A stretch of 64,000 bases of DNA from Caenorhabditis elegans (lineage: Eukaryota; Nematoda; Chromadorea; Rhabditida; Rhabditidae): positions 4,216,001-4,280,000 of the forward strand of contig NC_003283.11 of assembly GCF_000002985.6 (NCBI RefSeq). The letters run 5' to 3'. Position numbers and translations under genes: made by a program. Shown in pieces: positions 45,485 through 56,512 of the stretch; the stretch's first letter is position 1, and every line of letters begins with the position of its first letter. The notes under the pieces are model-generated. The model searched no databases and was not told the DNA's origin. It worked only from the letters and a program-made list of their open reading frames with translations.

Positions 45485-48400
45485 TCAAATCATAAAAGTA
45501 TAATCATGTTGAACAACAACAGGAGGGCTTACAACAAATTGCGGTGTCACCACATTTTTGCAACCGAATATCTCCAGAAATCGTTTTCGGATCATATCAT
45601 TGAATGAAATGTATATGAACACTGGAGCTCCATGTACCAATTCCCAGAGTAGATGACCAGAGACGACGACAATCGGAGGAACTTGGACGAAATTCATGAC
45701 CACGTAGATGATCGCAGCTGCTTGACTCGCGACACATATTAATACTGATTGCAGATAGATTTGTAGTTTCTGAAAATTTTGAATTTCCTAGAATAATTAA
45801 AAAGTTGTGATTGGAATAAAAAATTTATATGTTCTTAGAATTTCTAAAGCTGTATAATATATGGCACTATTAACGAAGTTGGAAAGTCAGTTTAGAGGTA
45901 GATTTTCAAATGTGGTGAGTTTTTGAAATTACTCCAAATTACACTAATATACCGAAAAGACCCAGAAAAAGAGCTGTGCTGTAATTATTTTGGCAAATGT
46001 ACAAAACTTCTTATTTAAGTTTGTTAAACCAATTTTTGAATGAGAATTTAATATACATAGAAATGCAAGAAATTATTTGTTCAATCTGAGAAATAAGGAA
46101 AGTTCCAGTAAATAGTTGAGATCTTATTCAAACTTTTTAACAAAAATAAATAACGTTTCCTGGTGAAACTAACATTTTTCAACACTTGACTACATTAATT
46201 TTTCACAAAGTTAGACTAAATAACAGCAGGGAATTTTATAGCTCGCGAAAAAAAATTCTAGAGTAAGAAAACAATTTTCTGCAATTTGTGGTTTTGCTGG
46301 TATTATTGGACATTTAAAAGTTTAAAATTTTAAAGTGCAAAGTAGAACCCATCCTATAAATATTCGTATAATTAGCTAAACAGTGGAAAAATTTTATTAG
46401 CAAGTAAAAAATCTAAATGTGTTTGCTTATTAACCCGCTTTAAAAATGTAAGGCAAATTGGATTACGGTAATTTGCAGAAAAATGAAAATTGCGGGTGAA
46501 TCGGCAGGCCGGCAGTTTGCCGAACGGCAATGGTCGCCCATCTTACTGGATAATCCATAACATATTACCGTTGTCGGGTTAGTAGAAAACTGGGCCGAGC
46601 AAAAAAAAAACAATAACTTACAGCGTTATGAAACCTTGAGTTACTGCCTGAGATTTTCAGATTTCCTCGAACAATTTTGTAAAATGGAATATAGAGTGCA
46701 CATGTGATAGCAACGATAGAAAAGTTATTAACGCCATGATAAATATTATCGTATTCCTTGGCTCTACCAGGAAAAATCATCGGATCGTAGAACCACGCAA
46801 GATGTTTCGAATTGTAGACATGTGGTGTTGTGAACAGGAAATAACTTCCGTAAATTACAGAACAACACAATAAGGCTGGTGTCTTATTGCCTTCAAACAT
46901 CTGCATTTCAACTGAAGGTTTCCATAAGATTAAAAGTCGATTAATCACTAGAATAAGAGATGTGAAACAAGAAGAACACCAAAGGCACATTGCAATTGAT
47001 CCAGTTATATAAATTAAGTTAGGGTAAGTACAGTAAACGGCACCTTGGATTGCTAGAATTCCGGTTAGGATTGAGTTTATAAAAATTACTAGAACATCGG
47101 TGACAGCCAAATGAAACATTATCTTGAATGATGATAGTTTATAATTCTCTTTTTCCAACATTATTTTTGATATCGGTAGGTAGAGCAGCTGAAATTTTTT
47201 GTTATTAGGTAAGAGGTCCTTCACGTTGTCCAACATTTTCTGGGTTTCGCCGATCATTACAAGACTTTAATACTATGCCATCGTGTGGCCAAATCCATGA
47301 AATGTCGGCTGCTGTGAAACATCTAATCATTCTTTTTTAACACAATCCAGCTGATCCACCCTTTCAAGGGTACCGGAGGCGCCTCTCAACCGCCTTTCCA
47401 ATCGGCCTATTCGATGAATAGTATACCACCCCGCTGCTCAACTTTGCATGCACATATCTCGGTTTTCCTCAGTTTTAGTGAAAAGTTTGCAACTGGCATA
47501 ATGTTGTTCAATTATTTTTCTATAGTTTTGTAATCAATTTTTTAATTGATATCTTTCTTAAATCGACCGCAATAAAACCTTTCAACGTGAAGCATTCAAA
47601 TTTATGTTTCAAATATTAATTTGACAAGTTTGTATTGGACTTGCATTGGAAATCTACGTCACAACAAACGTCATCATATGAATCATACCCATGGAGACGT
47701 GAACACTTTAAGATTAATTTAGCACCTTAACTTTATCTTTAACTGTAAATGACCAATAATAGTGCGATACTAATAAAATATCGGTACTCAAAAATCAATT
47801 CACACTCTTATTGTTTATATGTTTTGAAATCCCCATTGAATTACGATAAGATATCAAAAATGCGTAACAAAAACCCAGACAGTTTTTCGTCTTGTTTTGA
47901 GGAAGCTAGGTTTTGTGGGTTTGGTACTATTGAGGGGATACTTACATTAACAATAACACCATAAACTATTTGTAAAGAGCCAATAATCGGGTGAGACTCG
48001 CCGCTTTCGTAGGACCATTGAGCAGGAGTTCTTGCGCTGAAATGGTTATTTTTGGATTATATGGGATTGGAACAACACGGTACAGATATAATTTTGGTTT
48101 TTTTTCAATTTTTTTTTTCTAAACATCAAAAAGAAGAGGATACAACTTTTTCTAATTTTTTGAGTTTTTCATCAATTAAAACATGCTTTTGTGGTAGGCA
48201 GGCGCGGTTTGATGCCTGTATGTGTTTGCTCCCTCCAGCTTCTTGTCTCTTTTTGGCATTTGAAAATAACTTATAAATTTCTAATACTATTATTTTAGAC
48301 TATCTGGTCGAAATCAATTTAAGAAATGAAGAAAAATCTCACATGTGTATTAGAACAAGGCGCGGCTGAGGCGCAAGGCCGGCAAAGCTTGCCTTGATCA

Positions 48401-48616
48401 GGCAGGCATGCGGTTTGGTGGCGCCTACGCGGAAGCCCTTAACGAAACATTAAACTATCGTTAAATTGGTTTGTCTACAACATGAAAAACCCGTTCAAAA
48501 AATGAAACTTTTTGAGAAATCAACTTTCCATATGCTAATTTATCGAAAAAAAAACCTCACCTGCAATTATACATTGGGATATTTTCAATCGAACCGTATT
48601 TGAAGATATTATTCAT
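45485..48616 (-). CDS. Serpentine receptor class T (srt), type B, member 1
   Basis: Exons are 48561-48616, 47946-48036, 46622-47188 and 45485-45769; 999 nt, 332 residues, no stop. Exon 1 encodes MNNIFKYGSIENIPMYNC and is joined in phase 2 to ARTPAQWSYESGE..PIIGSLQ. Exon 3 carries the core: LLYLPISKIMLEKENYKLSS, GAVYCTYPNLIYI, LVINRLLIL, FTTPHVYNSKHLAWFYDP, and Y..VNNFSIVAITC. The last exon has LQIYLQSVLIC and HLLWELVHGAPVFIYI. These are classical Srt features. Compared with type A the gene has an extra early intron, and its exon 3 equals A exons 2 plus 3 fused. Introns are large (525, 757 and 852 nt); the last contains a TTGCCG-type fragment near 46440-46545. A putative chemosensory GPCR. Confidence 0.9.
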
Positions 48617-50037
48617 ATTGAAAGCAGATAGAAAATGAAAAATTAAGCAGAGAATAGTTGTGTTCTCGTTTGTTGGCCATCCTCCTCCCTCATATTCTCT
48701 GGAGAACTTTGACGAGACTTGGAAACGTCTGGCTACTAATCATATGATCACTATATACCATTGTTTTTGTCTGGAGCATTTTTATTTGATTTTTTTGCAT
48801 GTCTGTAATTCATTAGAATCAAATAGAGAAATGTGTATTGCCTGACAAGAGATCAATAATTGTACGAAGGATGAGTGTATTAAGTTGACTTCGTGGAAAG
48901 TGTTTTTGGTCATGCTCTGGCTAGTTTTCTACCACAAGGACAACAATTTTTTCCCGGTTTTCAGTACAGATCCTGTAAAAAATTATTTTTTATACAAAAC
49001 CGTCCCTAACTAAATAGATCAATACAAATTGTCCCTATGATTCCAATAAAACACGAGGTGGCACGTAAAAATTTCCGCACGTAAATTCTGAAAAATGTTT
49101 GAATAACTCAGTAATTTTTAAAATAGCTTGAAATGTTGCATTTTTAAGAATCTGTTATTCTGTGATTCATTTTAACCATCCAGCTTTGTTCCAGTGTTTG
49201 CTCAAATTTAAAAAAAAATCACAAGTTGACAACATTTTCAAAAATTCAAATTTAATTTAGCAAAACAAAAAACGAAAAAGTAAAGTAGAAACATAATTTT
49301 TGAAATGATATTTCTGAAAATGCTCTTGAATTTTTTTGTGAATCTTCACACATTTATTGTATTTGGGTCTCTTAATCCAGAGAAAACTGCTGCCAAAGTT
49401 CACATTTTGAGGTAGGATCATTCATAGGAACTATAGAACAGCATTAAAAAATACAATACGTTGGAAATTTTCCAAAACATTTTTTAGAGGGAATTCAGAT
49501 TTTTCACACCAAAGTTAGAAGTAATTCAAAGATTCTCAACTAGTTTTGCCAGGCAATCAATTTTTTGAGAATTTTTTGAGCTTTCGCAAAATTCGGGTAA
49601 TTTCTGAAAAAAATGCAAGCCGGAGCCCGGGCCTCAAGCCCTTAAAAACCCCTGAAAAAAAGATTAAGACTGTAAATTCAGATTTTCTGAGAAATGCTTT
49701 TTGGCGGAAAATTCAAATTTTTTGAGAAAAAATTTTGGCGGAAAGTTCAAATGTTCCGGTAGAAAAACATTTCTGCTGGAAATTCGACTGTATCGAAAAA
49801 ATAAAATGATTTATCTTTTGAAAATAATTTTTTATTCTTTTGAAAATAATTTTTTTAAAACAAATTCATAAATTTCCGTGTCTTCCTGTTTATATTAACA
49901 ATGCTCTAGTTTTTGGCCCTTTCTGAAAATTATGCGTTTCATCTGACAATAATTATATTTATTCACTGTCTATTCACTGGTTTCGAATTTTTATTTTAAT
50001 CGTTTTTCTTTCTTGAAATTTTCTTCAACAAATCATA
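48617..50037. other. Intergenic region between srt B1 and the srh relic
   Basis: No gene recognised. AT-rich, with no strong repeat. Intron 1 of srt B1, adjacent on the left, holds a TGCCTACC-related GC-rich patch (48355-48440). A short plus ORF at 48660-48845 has no supporting signals. Confidence 0.4.
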
Positions 50038-50264
50038 TGGAAAACCCTTTCTCAACAAACACTGAGAATGCAATATTTTATAGCAATCATTGTGCAAATG
50101 AGCATTCCTTTAGTAATGTTTTGCATTCCATATCTCTACGTTTTAGTTTCCATGTACTATGAATACTACAATCAGGCATTCACTAACATCATGGAATTCT
50201 TTCAACTTTTGTTATGATCTTGATACATCGACCTTATCGAGACGCTTTGAAACACTTTTTCTAA
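50038..50264 (+). pseudogene. srh-family relic, C-terminal fragment, opposite strand
   Basis: The plus strand reads LSQQTLRMQYFIAIIVQMSI, PLVMFCIPYLYVLVSMYYEY and YNQAFTNIMEF, then, after a frame change and a loss of about ten residues near 50200, STFVMILIHRPYRDALKHFF and TAA at 50262-50264. The intact srh gene at 23150 has the parallel blocks RTFRLQKQFLIAIIVQ, PLFYFIFAFLKQYYNQ and LHKPYRQAM. Only the last exon is recognisable, and it is frame-broken, so this is a dead fragment lodged inside the srt cluster. Confidence 0.75.
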
Positions 50265-50316
50265 AAACGGTGAAATTGGTAAAAAGGTATAACCACTGCC
50301 TTCACCAGGATTAGTA

Positions 50317-50374
50317 TATCCAATTTAAAAACAATTAAAATTCAATAAAACAATAAATTTTTATTATTGAATAT
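50317..50374 (-). terminator. 3' flank and poly(A) signal of srt B2 (duplicated at 63790)
   Basis: On the minus strand AATAAA lies at 50360-50365, about ten bases after the stop. The sequence from 50317 is repeated without change from 63790 to the window end. Confidence 0.6.
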
Positions 50375-52313
50375 TCATGAAAATACAGACGGATTCGCTA
50401 CAAATCGTACAGAAGACCCAACTCCGTTCCCATGGCACCTTAGCAATTGAAAAAATCGTTTGCGAATTTGTTCATTGAGCCCAATGTAAATGAATACAGG
50501 TGCTCCTTGAACAAATTGCCATAGAGCATGTCCAATGAGAATTACACACGTTGAAACTTTGAATAAATTCATGAATACATAAATGATACTAGCGATTTGG
50601 GTGGCAATACATATAAGAACAGATTGGATGAAAACTTGGAGTTTCTGGAAAAAAAAAAGAGGTAAGGTAAAATATTTTAAAAATCGAATAGATTTAATTG
50701 ATTTTTTATGTTACATTTCAGAAGCGGCGAATAGTTTTCGGTAAATACATAAACATTTTTTTTTAACTTTTTGACAAATTGTTGTTAAAGAAAAACTATG
50801 AAACAAAAAAGGAAAACGTCCTTCTAAATATATAGTTGTAAGTGTTTTGCGTATAAAAAATTTGCCCTTAAAAATGTTCTGCAACCGGCAAATTTGGAAC
50901 GTTCCCAAAAAAAATTATCGGAATATTGCTGATTAACAAAATTTACCGAACGGAAATTCCGTGTTACATCTGCCAAAGCAAAAAAAAATCATGAAAAATT
51001 CGAGGATTTTTTTTTTGAAAAATTAAGTACATTACCTACATCCGATATTCAACAAGGAACACGTACCATATTTTGAGCCCGTGAATGTGAGTGAGCATCC
51101 TTGAGCCTTTTCCTGACAATTTCATAAAATGGGATGTACAATACACACGTAATTGCGACGATTGAGAAATTGTTGAACGCGTGCGAAAAATTATCATAAT
51201 CATGAGCCCTGCCGGGAAAAATCATCGGATCGAAAAACCACGCAAGATGTTTAGAATTGTAGACATGCGGGGTGGTGAACAGGAAATAACCGCCATAGAC
51301 AAGTGAAAACCCCAGAATAATAAACGTTTTCCTTCCTTCAAATAGTTGTGCTTCAATATTTGGATTGAAGAAAATCAGCAGCCGATTGCAAACAAGAATT
51401 AATGATGTCAAACATGTCAAACACCAAAGACACATAACAAATAAGCCTGACAGATAAATGAAAGTCGGATATGTGCAAAAAACAGCTCCCTGGATTGCTA
51501 ATATTCCTGTCAGTACGGAATTTATGGAAATACCAATAATATCAGTGATTGCCAATTGGAACATAATTTTGAACGATGTCAGTTTATAATTTTCCTTCTC
51601 AAGCATGATTAATGCAATCGGAATGTAAAGTGTCTAAACAAGGAAATGTATTTTGTCAATGGTATCAACTTGAGCATACCAATACGATAATTCCATAAGC
51701 AACTTGTAGGGGACCAATAATTGGTTGAGGTTCCCCAGTTTCAAGTGTCCATTGACTTGGAGTCCTAGCGCTTAAAATACACAAAGTTTGAAGCAGTGGT
51801 AGACGGCAATTGCCGTTCGGCAAGTGTTTTTGTTGGCAAATATGGCAAATCGGCAAATTGACAAATTGCCGGTTTACGGAAAATTTTGATTTCCAGCAAA
51901 TTGCCGATTTTCCGGAAATTTTTATTTTCAGCAATTTGGCGGTTTGCTAGAAGTTTTCATTTTTGTAAAATGTTTGGTTTTTTTTTAGATATTTTCATAG
52001 AATTTGCATTTTTTTTCGAAATTTTCAAAAAAAAAATGTGCAAAACCACAATTTGCCGAAAATTATCGGCAATTGCCGTTTTTCCGGCAATTACGGCAAA
52101 TCGGAAATTTGCCGGAAATTTTCAATTTTGGCAATTTGCCGCTTTGCCGGAAAAATTGTTTGGGTAAAGTTTTCTTTTCCAAAAGTCATTTTTATTCTAG
52201 TGGTTATTTTTGATATTTAGAAACTCTATAATATTATTTGAACAATTTAAACATTACCTGCAATTATACATTGGAATTCTGTCAATCGATCCATATCTCA
52301 AAATGTGGTTCAT
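50375..52313 (-). CDS. Serpentine receptor class T (srt), type B, member 2
   Basis: Exons are 52258-52313, 51680-51770, 51067-51633 and 50375-50644; 984 nt, 327 residues, intact. MNHILRYGSIDRIPMYNC, ARTPSQWTLETGEPQPIIG, TLYIPIALIMLEKENYKLTS, GAVFCTYPTFIYLSG, LVCNRLLIF, FTTPHVYNSKHLAWFFDP, LQVFIQSVLICIATQ and HALWQFVQGAPVFIYIGLNE. The start follows a TTTTAG acceptor by 11 bases. Intron 1 (487 nt) is mostly a TTGCCG repeat. The 5' flank and first codons are duplicated at 52882-53130, and the 3' end is duplicated at 63790 onward. Very close to member 3. A putative chemosensory GPCR. Confidence 0.91.
51795..52165. repeat. TTGCCG-family repeat in srt B2 intron 1
   Basis: GGCAATTGCCGTTCGGC at the left and GGCAATTTGCCGCTTTGCC at the right, with GGCAAATCGGC words and an AT-rich core between. 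Confidence 0.75.
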
Positions 52314-52542
52314 CGGGCAAAGGTCTAAAACAATTTGAAATTTAAGAAAACAGCAAAAACGTCTCTACTAGTTGTGTATAAATACTGATCTCACGAGATT
52401 TCGAAGAATAACAAAGAAAATTAATTTTCAGAAAATCTACACTAAAAAGTTGTGTTGTAATGAGAAAATGAACACATTCTCATGTGAGTCAAAATTTTCA
52501 TTTCTCAAAATGTCTCGGTGTTGTCTGATTTTTGACAATGTC
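52284..52542. repeat. Direct repeat copy 1: promoter and start of srt B2
   Basis: About 250 bp ending TTTTTGACAATGTC, covering the first codons, trans-splice acceptor and about 230 bp of upstream DNA of srt B2. It matches 52882-53130 in the same orientation at roughly 95 per cent by eye, with small indels. Confidence 0.85.
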
Positions 52543-52549
52543 ATTTACA

Positions 52550-52650
52550 GAAATATTCTTTTTTTTTGTAATTTACAAAAATATTCTTATTTTCAGAAAT
52601 ATTCTTATTTTCAGAAATATTCTTCGTTTTAGAAATATTCTTATTTTCTG
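52550..52650 (+). repeat. Minisatellite of about 18-21 bp units
   Basis: Repeats of ATTCTTATTTTCAGAAAT with variants (about five copies) lie between the direct-repeat copies, just past the stop of the chimeric ORF. Confidence 0.7.
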
Positions 52651-52656
52651 AATATC

Positions 52657-52905
52657 TTAAATACCCTTATCAAAAAGCATTGCCCAGTTACTATCCAAAC
52701 CACTCCACCCAATAAAACCCCCAATATCCTCAAAAAAATCCACAGAACGCAAAAAAGGCTCAGTAAAAGTCCTAGCCATACTCTCTCCAGAAAACTGAAA
52801 AAGCTTATGCGTAGTTACCGATACTTCCTGAAAACCAATGACACTAAAACAACCACTAGCAAAAATCTGTCTTCCATTCGTCCCATATTTCAAAATGTGG
52901 TTCAT
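52657..52905 (-). CDS. Chimeric ORF starting with srt B codons, 82 residues
   Basis: The ORF begins MNHILKYG, the same start as srt B2 (MNHILRYG), inside a copied block that also carries the upstream DNA and the TTTTAG trans-splice acceptor. After that the protein diverges from srt into unrelated sequence containing ASGCFSVIGFQEVS, KLFQFSGESMARTF, FLRSVDFFEDIGGF and GWSGLDSNWAMLF, then a stop. I do not recognise this second part; it has no clear membrane segment and its codons are richer in G and T than those of its neighbours. It could be a new gene under a borrowed promoter, or an open frame in captured DNA. No intron is needed to read it. Confidence 0.4.
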   Translation of the reverse strand: MNHILKYGTNGRQIFASGCFSVIGFQEVSVTTHKLFQFSGESMARTFTEPFLRSVDFFEDIGGFIGWSGLDSNWAMLFDKGI

Positions 52906-53130
52906 CGGGCAAAGGTCTAAAACAATTTGAAATTCAAGAAAACAGCAAAAACGGGTCTACTAGTTGTGTAATACTGATCTCACGAGATTTCGAAGAATTA
53001 CAAAGAAAATTAATTTTCAGAAAATCTACACTAAAAAGTTGTGTTGTAATGAGAAAATGAACACATCTCATGTGAGTCAAAATTTTCATTTCTCAAAATG
53101 TCTCGGCGTTGTCTGATTTTTGACAATGTC
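52882..53130. repeat. Direct repeat copy 2: duplicated srt promoter and start
   Basis: The second copy of 52284-52542, ending at the same TTTTTGACAATGTC word and then leaving into unrelated DNA (TAGCTAACGG). It provides the 5' flank, splice acceptor and ATG of the chimeric ORF. Confidence 0.85.
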
Positions 53131-53485
53131 TAGCTAACGGAACACTTGTCGAATATTATGCCTTTTTCATTTTTGGATACGGTGCCTGTTACGATGAAAT
53201 ACTCACAAAACACAATAAAACAAATTTAACAAAACATTTAATTACATAATCAAATTTCAGATGAAAATTTCAAAAAAAGTAGTTCTGTCATTTGGCTGAG
53301 ATTGTTACCAAATAAATACTCATTTTTATCAAATATTTATTTTTTAAGAATTTTCCAAAAATGCCGTGATAATCTCTTCCATATTTTCAGGAAAAACGAT
53401 GATGTTCTGAAACTTGTGTTTTAGCTGCATGACAATCTCCCACTAAATTTAGTAAAAGCTTTTAATTTCTTCATTTTCCAAAAAT
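53131..53485. other. Intergenic region downstream of srt B3
   Basis: AT-rich with no gene seen. It separates the stop of srt B3 from the duplicated promoter block. Confidence 0.4.
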
Positions 53486-55358
53486 TCAAGGAAGTGCCGA
53501 CGGATTCTGCACAAAGTGTACAGATGGCGTTACAACATTTTTCTGGCATTTTAAAAATTTAGAAAAGCGTTTGCGAATTAGTTCATTGAGCCCAATATAG
53601 ATGAATGCAGGTGCTCCTTGAACGAATTGCCACAGTGCATGACCAATGACAGTCACACATGTGGAAACTTGGAATAAATTCATGAATACATAAATGATAC
53701 CAGCAAGCTGTGTGGCAACGCAGATAAGAAACGATTGGACGAAAACTTGGACTTTCTGAAAATAGAATAAAAACTTTATGGAAAATTTGAGAAAATTCTA
53801 GATTTTCCTATAACCTTCTGGAAAAATGTAAAAACTATGGAAAAAATGTTCTGAAACTTTCTGTAAAATTTGGGAAACCCCTGGAAACTTCTAGAACCGT
53901 CTGGAAATATGGAGAAAGTTGTGGAATGTTTTGGGAACTTTTAAAAAGTCCGAGAAAAAACTTGATTACTCCAGAAGTATTTTTTCTAGAGGGTCAAAGC
54001 ACGTGCAAGCGTCTAGTTTTCTATAATATAAAGCAAAACCTTATTTCCAAGAATAATTTTATTAACTTACCACACTTTGAACCCTTGACAATGATTGAAC
54101 GTCGTTGAGATTTTGTCTGACAATTTTATAAAATGGGATGTACATAACGCATGTAATTGCCACAATTGAAAAATTATTGATAGCATGTGAAGTATTATCA
54201 TAATCATGTATCCTATTAGGAAAAATCATCGGATCGAAAAACCATGCAAGGCGTTTAGAATTGTAGACATGAGGTGTGGTGAACAGGAAATAACCACCAT
54301 AGACAAGTGAAAACCCCAGAATAATAAACGTTTTTTTCCCTTCAAATAGTAATGCTTCAATTTTTGGTTTGAAGAAAATCAGAAGCCGATTGCAAACAAG
54401 AATTAATGATGTCAAACATGACAGGCACCAGAGGCTCATGGCAATTGAGCCAGATAGATATATTAAAGTTGGGTATGTGCAATACACTGCTCCTTGGAAA
54501 GCTAGAATTCCCGTAAGTATGGAGTTTATGGCAATGACAATAATGTCAGCAAGTGCCAATTGAAACATTATTTTGAACGATGTCAGTTTATAATTTTTCT
54601 TCTCAAGCATGATGAATGCAATCGGAATGTAAAGTGTCTAAACAAAGGAAATTCGTTTGTCTATGGTTTCAATTTGAGCATACCAATACGATAATTCCAT
54701 AAGCAACTTGTAGGGAACCAATTATTGGTTGAGGTTCCCCAGTTTCAAGTGTCCACTGACTTGGAGTCCTAGCACTGTAAAAAACGAAGATTACTGTAAA
54801 TGAATCAATCAAGTTTTTCTAAATTTTGCAAAAAAAAGTTAAAATTGGCCTGATAATTTTAGAATTCAGCGCAAACGAATGATCTATTTTTTCTTCATTG
54901 AAAAAAATTGGTTTGAAACATCGTTTTTTTGTGAAACATTTTTTTTAAATATGGCCCACAACTTGCAGTTCTGCGCAGCAATTTTTACGCACATAAAGAA
55001 ATAAAAATACGATAAAATTAATTTGAAACGCAAAAAATCCAGATATTGAAGTATTTTCAAACTTTCTTGTGTCCGGCAACGTTAGGTATTATTTGAAATG
55101 GGCTAAACTTGAAAAAAAAGTCGATTACATTTGTAGTACTCTGACTGCTTTAAAAAGTAAAACATGATGATACAAAAATCCCACAAAAGTATTTTTTTAG
55201 TGATTGAATCTAAAAGCTTAAAAATCACTGAAGTGTATACGTTGATAGTGAAATTAAACTACAAACTTCAATTGTATTAGAATAATTTATTAGAATACTC
55301 ACCTGCAATTATACATCGGGATATTATCAATCGATCCGTATTTCAAAATATTATCCAT
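53486..55358 (-). CDS. Serpentine receptor class T (srt), type B, member 3
   Basis: Exons are 55303-55358, 54684-54774, 54071-54637 and 53486-53755; 984 nt, 327 residues, intact; all four exon lengths equal those of member 2. MDNILKYGSIDNIPMYNC, ARTPSQWTLETGE, TLYIPIAFIMLEKKNYKLTS, GAVYCTYPTLIYLSG, LVCNRLLIFF, FTTPHVYNSKRLAWFFDP, YDNTSHAINNFSIVAITC, VQVFVQSFLICVATQ and HALWQFVQGAPAFIYIGLNE. It is the source or sister of the inverted copy at 55988-56496. Intron 3 holds an HSE-like tract with one perfect element. A putative chemosensory GPCR. Confidence 0.91.
53760..53950. repeat. TTCTGGAA tract (HSE-like) in srt B3 intron 3
   Basis: Repeats of TTCTGGAAAAATG, CTGGAAACTTCTAGAACC and similar. 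A perfect GAAnnTTCnnGAA lies at 53884-53896. Confidence 0.55.
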
Positions 55359-55987
55359 GACTACAGGAATATCAGCAAAAAACAGATAGAGGTAAAAGTA
55401 ATAATGAAAAATGTAGCACCGAAACTTATATAAAATTAATTGCCAGGAGAATACTTGTTACGTTGTTTTATGAAGTTACAATCAAAAACTAATGAAAAAT
55501 AAGAGCCTAGTCAGGTAAATATTTCCCAAAATATCATCATTGCACTGAAAATTTGGGATTTGAGAAAAAGAAATTAACGCATTTTTACCTGTAAGCCTGC
55601 ATTCTCGTGTATGTACAAAGATCACAAGAATACTAAAATTTAAAAAAAAAGTTTCATAAACTGATAAAGGTTGTTCCTTGTTTTGATCGAACATTTCATA
55701 AACGACTTTAAATATTTGATTATAATTTTTTAATGAATGTGTTCTCAATAATTAAGGTGAATTTCGGTCGATGCGGGCACAAAACTGTATCCGCATCGAC
55801 CAAAGAAGTATTTCACCAGTTGTGAAAATTGAAGATTTTCGATAAAAACCGGTCGTTTTTTTCGAAATTTTGAACCACCATAAAAAAATTTTGTAAAATT
55901 TTTGAAAAGTTTCATTATGAAATTTGTTCATTTGAGAACATTTTGGATATGTAGGTTAAAAATCGTCCGAACCGTTAGTCCTCCTTT
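55359..55987. other. Intergenic region between srt B3 and its inverted copy
   Basis: No gene. Contains a perfect hairpin, GGTCGATGCGG (55766-55776) pairing with CCGCATCGACC (55791-55801) over a 14-base loop, just after a TTAAGGTG word. The rest is AT-rich. Confidence 0.45.
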
Positions 55988-56512
55988 CGAATTTCCTTTG
56001 TTTAGACACTTTACATTCCGATTGCATTCATCATGCTTGAGAAGGAAAATTATAAACTGACATCGTTCAAAATAATGTTTCAATTGGCACTTGCTGACAT
56101 TATTGTCATTGCCATAAACTCCATACTTACGGGAATTCTAGCTTTCCAAGGAGCAGTGTATTGCACATATCCAACTTTAATATATCTATCTGGCTCAATT
56201 GCCATGAGCCTCTGGTGCCTGTCATGTTTGACATCATTAATTCTTGTTTGCAATCGGCTTCTGATTTTCTTCCATCCAAAAATTGAAGCATTACTATTTG
56301 AAGGGAACACAACGTTTATTATTCTGGCGTTTTCACTTGTCTATGGCGGTTATTTCCTGTTCACCACCCCGCATGTCTACAATTCTAAACGCCTTGCATG
56401 GTTTTTCGATCCGATGATTTTTTCTGGCAGGATACATGATTATGATAATACTTCACATGCTATCAATAATTTTTCAATTGTGGCAATTACATGCGGTAGA
56501 GGTATGGGGTAG
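55988..56512 (+). pseudogene. Inverted partial copy of srt B3 (exon 3 only)
   Basis: From CGAATTTCCTTTGTTTAG (intron end) through TTTACATTCCGATTGC to ATTACATGCG the plus strand repeats, in inverted orientation, bases 54150-54655 of srt B3, including the acceptor. The protein from LEKENYKLTS to VAITC differs from B3 at about seven residues (for example FHPKIEA for FKPKIEA, GNTTFIILA for GKKTFIILG). The copy stops inside exon 3, where it runs into GRGMG and a stop and then into a TGCCTACC repeat. There are no other exons, so it cannot encode a receptor. Confidence 0.87.

Noticed and set aside
45275-45607. 110-codon plus-strand ORF
   Set aside because: Overlaps a GGCAAT repeat and the antisense of srt B1's last exon.
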